Assembly: GCA_003444595.1 (NCBI GenBank)
Contig: DLUO01000082.1
Location: 1-5,193 of the forward strand
Length of the DNA stretch: 5,193 nt
Reading direction: 5' to 3'
Origin: Bacillota bacterium
GTDB lineage: Bacteria; Bacillota; Dethiobacteria; DTU022; UBA8154
The position numbers were made by a program, and so were the translations under genes. Position 1 is the first letter of the stretch. The number at the start of each line of letters is the position of its first letter. This document shows positions 4,304 through 5,193 of this stretch, in pieces. Below the pieces are notes generated by a model that saw nothing but the letters and a program-made list of their open reading frames with translations, was not told the origin of the DNA and did not search any database.

Positions 4304-5089
4304 TTACTTAATGGCCTCAATATTATAAGAAGCAACCAGATCTTCAATGTTTTTACCCGGTGCCCATGACTTTACAATCTCCCTGCTGTTAGCTCTTGGT
4401 TCCAACCGGATATTCCTGAAACCCGCATCCTGCAACATTTTTCTTATCTCTTCAATATATTCGGCTCCACCGATACAGCCCGCAATCAATCCCAGATCCT
4501 GTTTAATGTTTTGAGGTATTTGCTTAATTGCAACAACATCCGTTATTGATAACCTACCGCCGGGCTTAAGCACTCTGAAAGCTTCCTTAAACACCTGTTT
4601 TTTCCCCGGGGAGAGGTTGATTACGCAATTTGAGATGATTACATCTATTGAACTATCCGCAACAGGAAGATGTTCAATCTCCCCCAATCTGAATTCTACA
4701 TTGGTAACCCCACTCTCTTGAGCGTTTTTCCTTGCCAGTCTAACCATCTCAGGTGTCATATCAACCCCTATTACATACCCGGTTTCTCCCACCTGCTTAC
4801 TGGCAAGAAAACAATCAAGGCCTCCTCCGCTTCCCAGGTCAAGGACCCTTTCTCCCTCCTTCAGGGATGCCAAAGCTGTGGGATTCCCGCATCCCAATCC
4901 CATGTTGGCTTCAAGCGGTACGCTTAAAATATCCTCATCGGTATAACCAGTCTCTTTGGATAATTGAATAATACTAACAGGAGCACCGGAACAGCAGCCA
5001 CCGCTGCAGCAGCCTCCTTTATTGCCTTTCTGCGCCACTTCAGCATAATTTTTTCTTATAAAATCTTTAATTTTTTCCTCACTGCTCAA
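4304..5089 (-). CDS. arsM: Arsenite S-adenosylmethionine methyltransferase ArsM
   Basis: This 261-residue soluble enzyme methylates As(III) with S-adenosylmethionine as donor. The class I methyltransferase core is clear: VLDLGSGGGLDCFLA (residues 82-96, SAM loop), VIGVDMTPEM (106-115, acidic Asp110), and ISNCVINLSP (152-161). The three cysteines that bind arsenic in ArsM are present: Cys67 in GLGCGNP, Cys155 in SNCVINL and Cys205 in AGCIGGA. The N-terminal part carries GGCCSGGCCSG (residues 25-35) with two CC pairs, common in this family and likely to bind arsenic or another thiophile. The start is TTG 5089, directly after an in-frame TAG (5090-5092), with AGGGAG (complement of 5100-5105) ten bases upstream. 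It is the first gene of the minus-strand group, upstream of two chr genes. No arsR, arsB or acr3 is visible. Substrates other than arsenic cannot be excluded. Confidence 0.9.
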   Translation of the reverse strand: MSSEEKIKDFIRKNYAEVAQKGNKGGCCSGGCCSGAPVSIIQLSKETGYTDEDILSVPLEANMGLGCGNPTALASLKEGERVLDLGSGGGLDCFLASKQVGETGYVIGVDMTPEMVRLARKNAQESGVTNVEFRLGEIEHLPVADSSIDVIISNCVINLSPGKKQVFKEAFRVLKPGGRLSITDVVAIKQIPQNIKQDLGLIAGCIGGAEYIEEIRKMLQDAGFRNIRLEPRANSREIVKSWAPGKNIEDLVASYNIEAIK

Positions 5090-5092
5090 CTA

Positions 5093-5193
5093 GATAACAC
5101 TCCCTGTTAATTTAAATTATTATTTACATTTCCCCCTTGAACGCCCCATCCAGTTTATAATTATTATGAATTACTTTTTTGCAGCATTGACGG
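5093..5193 (-). promoter_or_regulatory. arsM: Promoter region and ribosome binding site of arsM
   Basis: The minus strand carries AGGGAG (5100-5105) ten bases before TTG 5089. Further upstream is AT-rich DNA with a 12-bp perfect palindrome, TAATTTAAATTA (5108-5119), where an operator could lie. A TATAAA-like hexamer (5154-5159) lacks a good -35 at 17 bases. I see no clear ArsR-type operator. The promoter is therefore placed only approximately. Confidence 0.35.

Noticed and set aside
1..5193. CRISPR array, insertion sequence or phage attachment signals
   Set aside because: No regularly spaced repeats, transposase or integrase coding, or terminal inverted repeats with target duplications are visible.

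Overview
The window suggests an anaerobic, selenocysteine-using Gram-positive bacterium of the Clostridia/Peptococcaceae type. This rests on strong purine-rich Shine-Dalgarno sites, TTG starts, AT-rich spacers beside moderately GC-rich genes, and above all an in-frame TGA at the active site of selenophosphate synthetase. The genus is not determined.

Layout: positions 1-630 hold no convincing gene. They contain a palindrome over a possible extended -10 promoter (89-105), a GC-rich hairpin (317-335), a second hairpin with a T-rich tail that looks like a rightward terminator (380-430), and weak promoter-like elements just before the first gene. Positions 631-3038 (+) form a compact selenium operon: a YedE-type membrane transporter, a single-domain TusA/SirA-like carrier with a CPxP motif, and selD. 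A conventional ORF call would start selD late, at about 2079. The real gene continues upstream through TGA 2040-2042, read as selenocysteine, to ATG 1995 or 2010. A SECIS-like hairpin lies just after the TGA.

Positions 3070-5089 (-) run convergently to selD: an ArsM-type arsenite methyltransferase gene (TTG start at 5089), then two short-chain chromate-transporter (CHR/ChrA) genes. The first chr gene probably starts at TTG 4220 rather than ATG 4238, because the ribosome binding site lies between the two. An 11-bp perfect inverted repeat with a T-rich tail inside the second chr gene points rightward and could stop read-through from selD.

The first operon plausibly brings a selenium species into the cell (YedE), hands it on as a persulfide-type carrier (TusA-like), and activates it to selenophosphate with a SelD that is itself a selenoprotein, so that supply and demand are linked. 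The second group handles toxic oxyanions by arsenic methylation and CHR-type transport. Together they form a small metalloid/oxyanion region. The families are known. The points of interest are the recoded selD, the reduced single-domain carrier, the structured leader and the arsM-chr-chr grouping.
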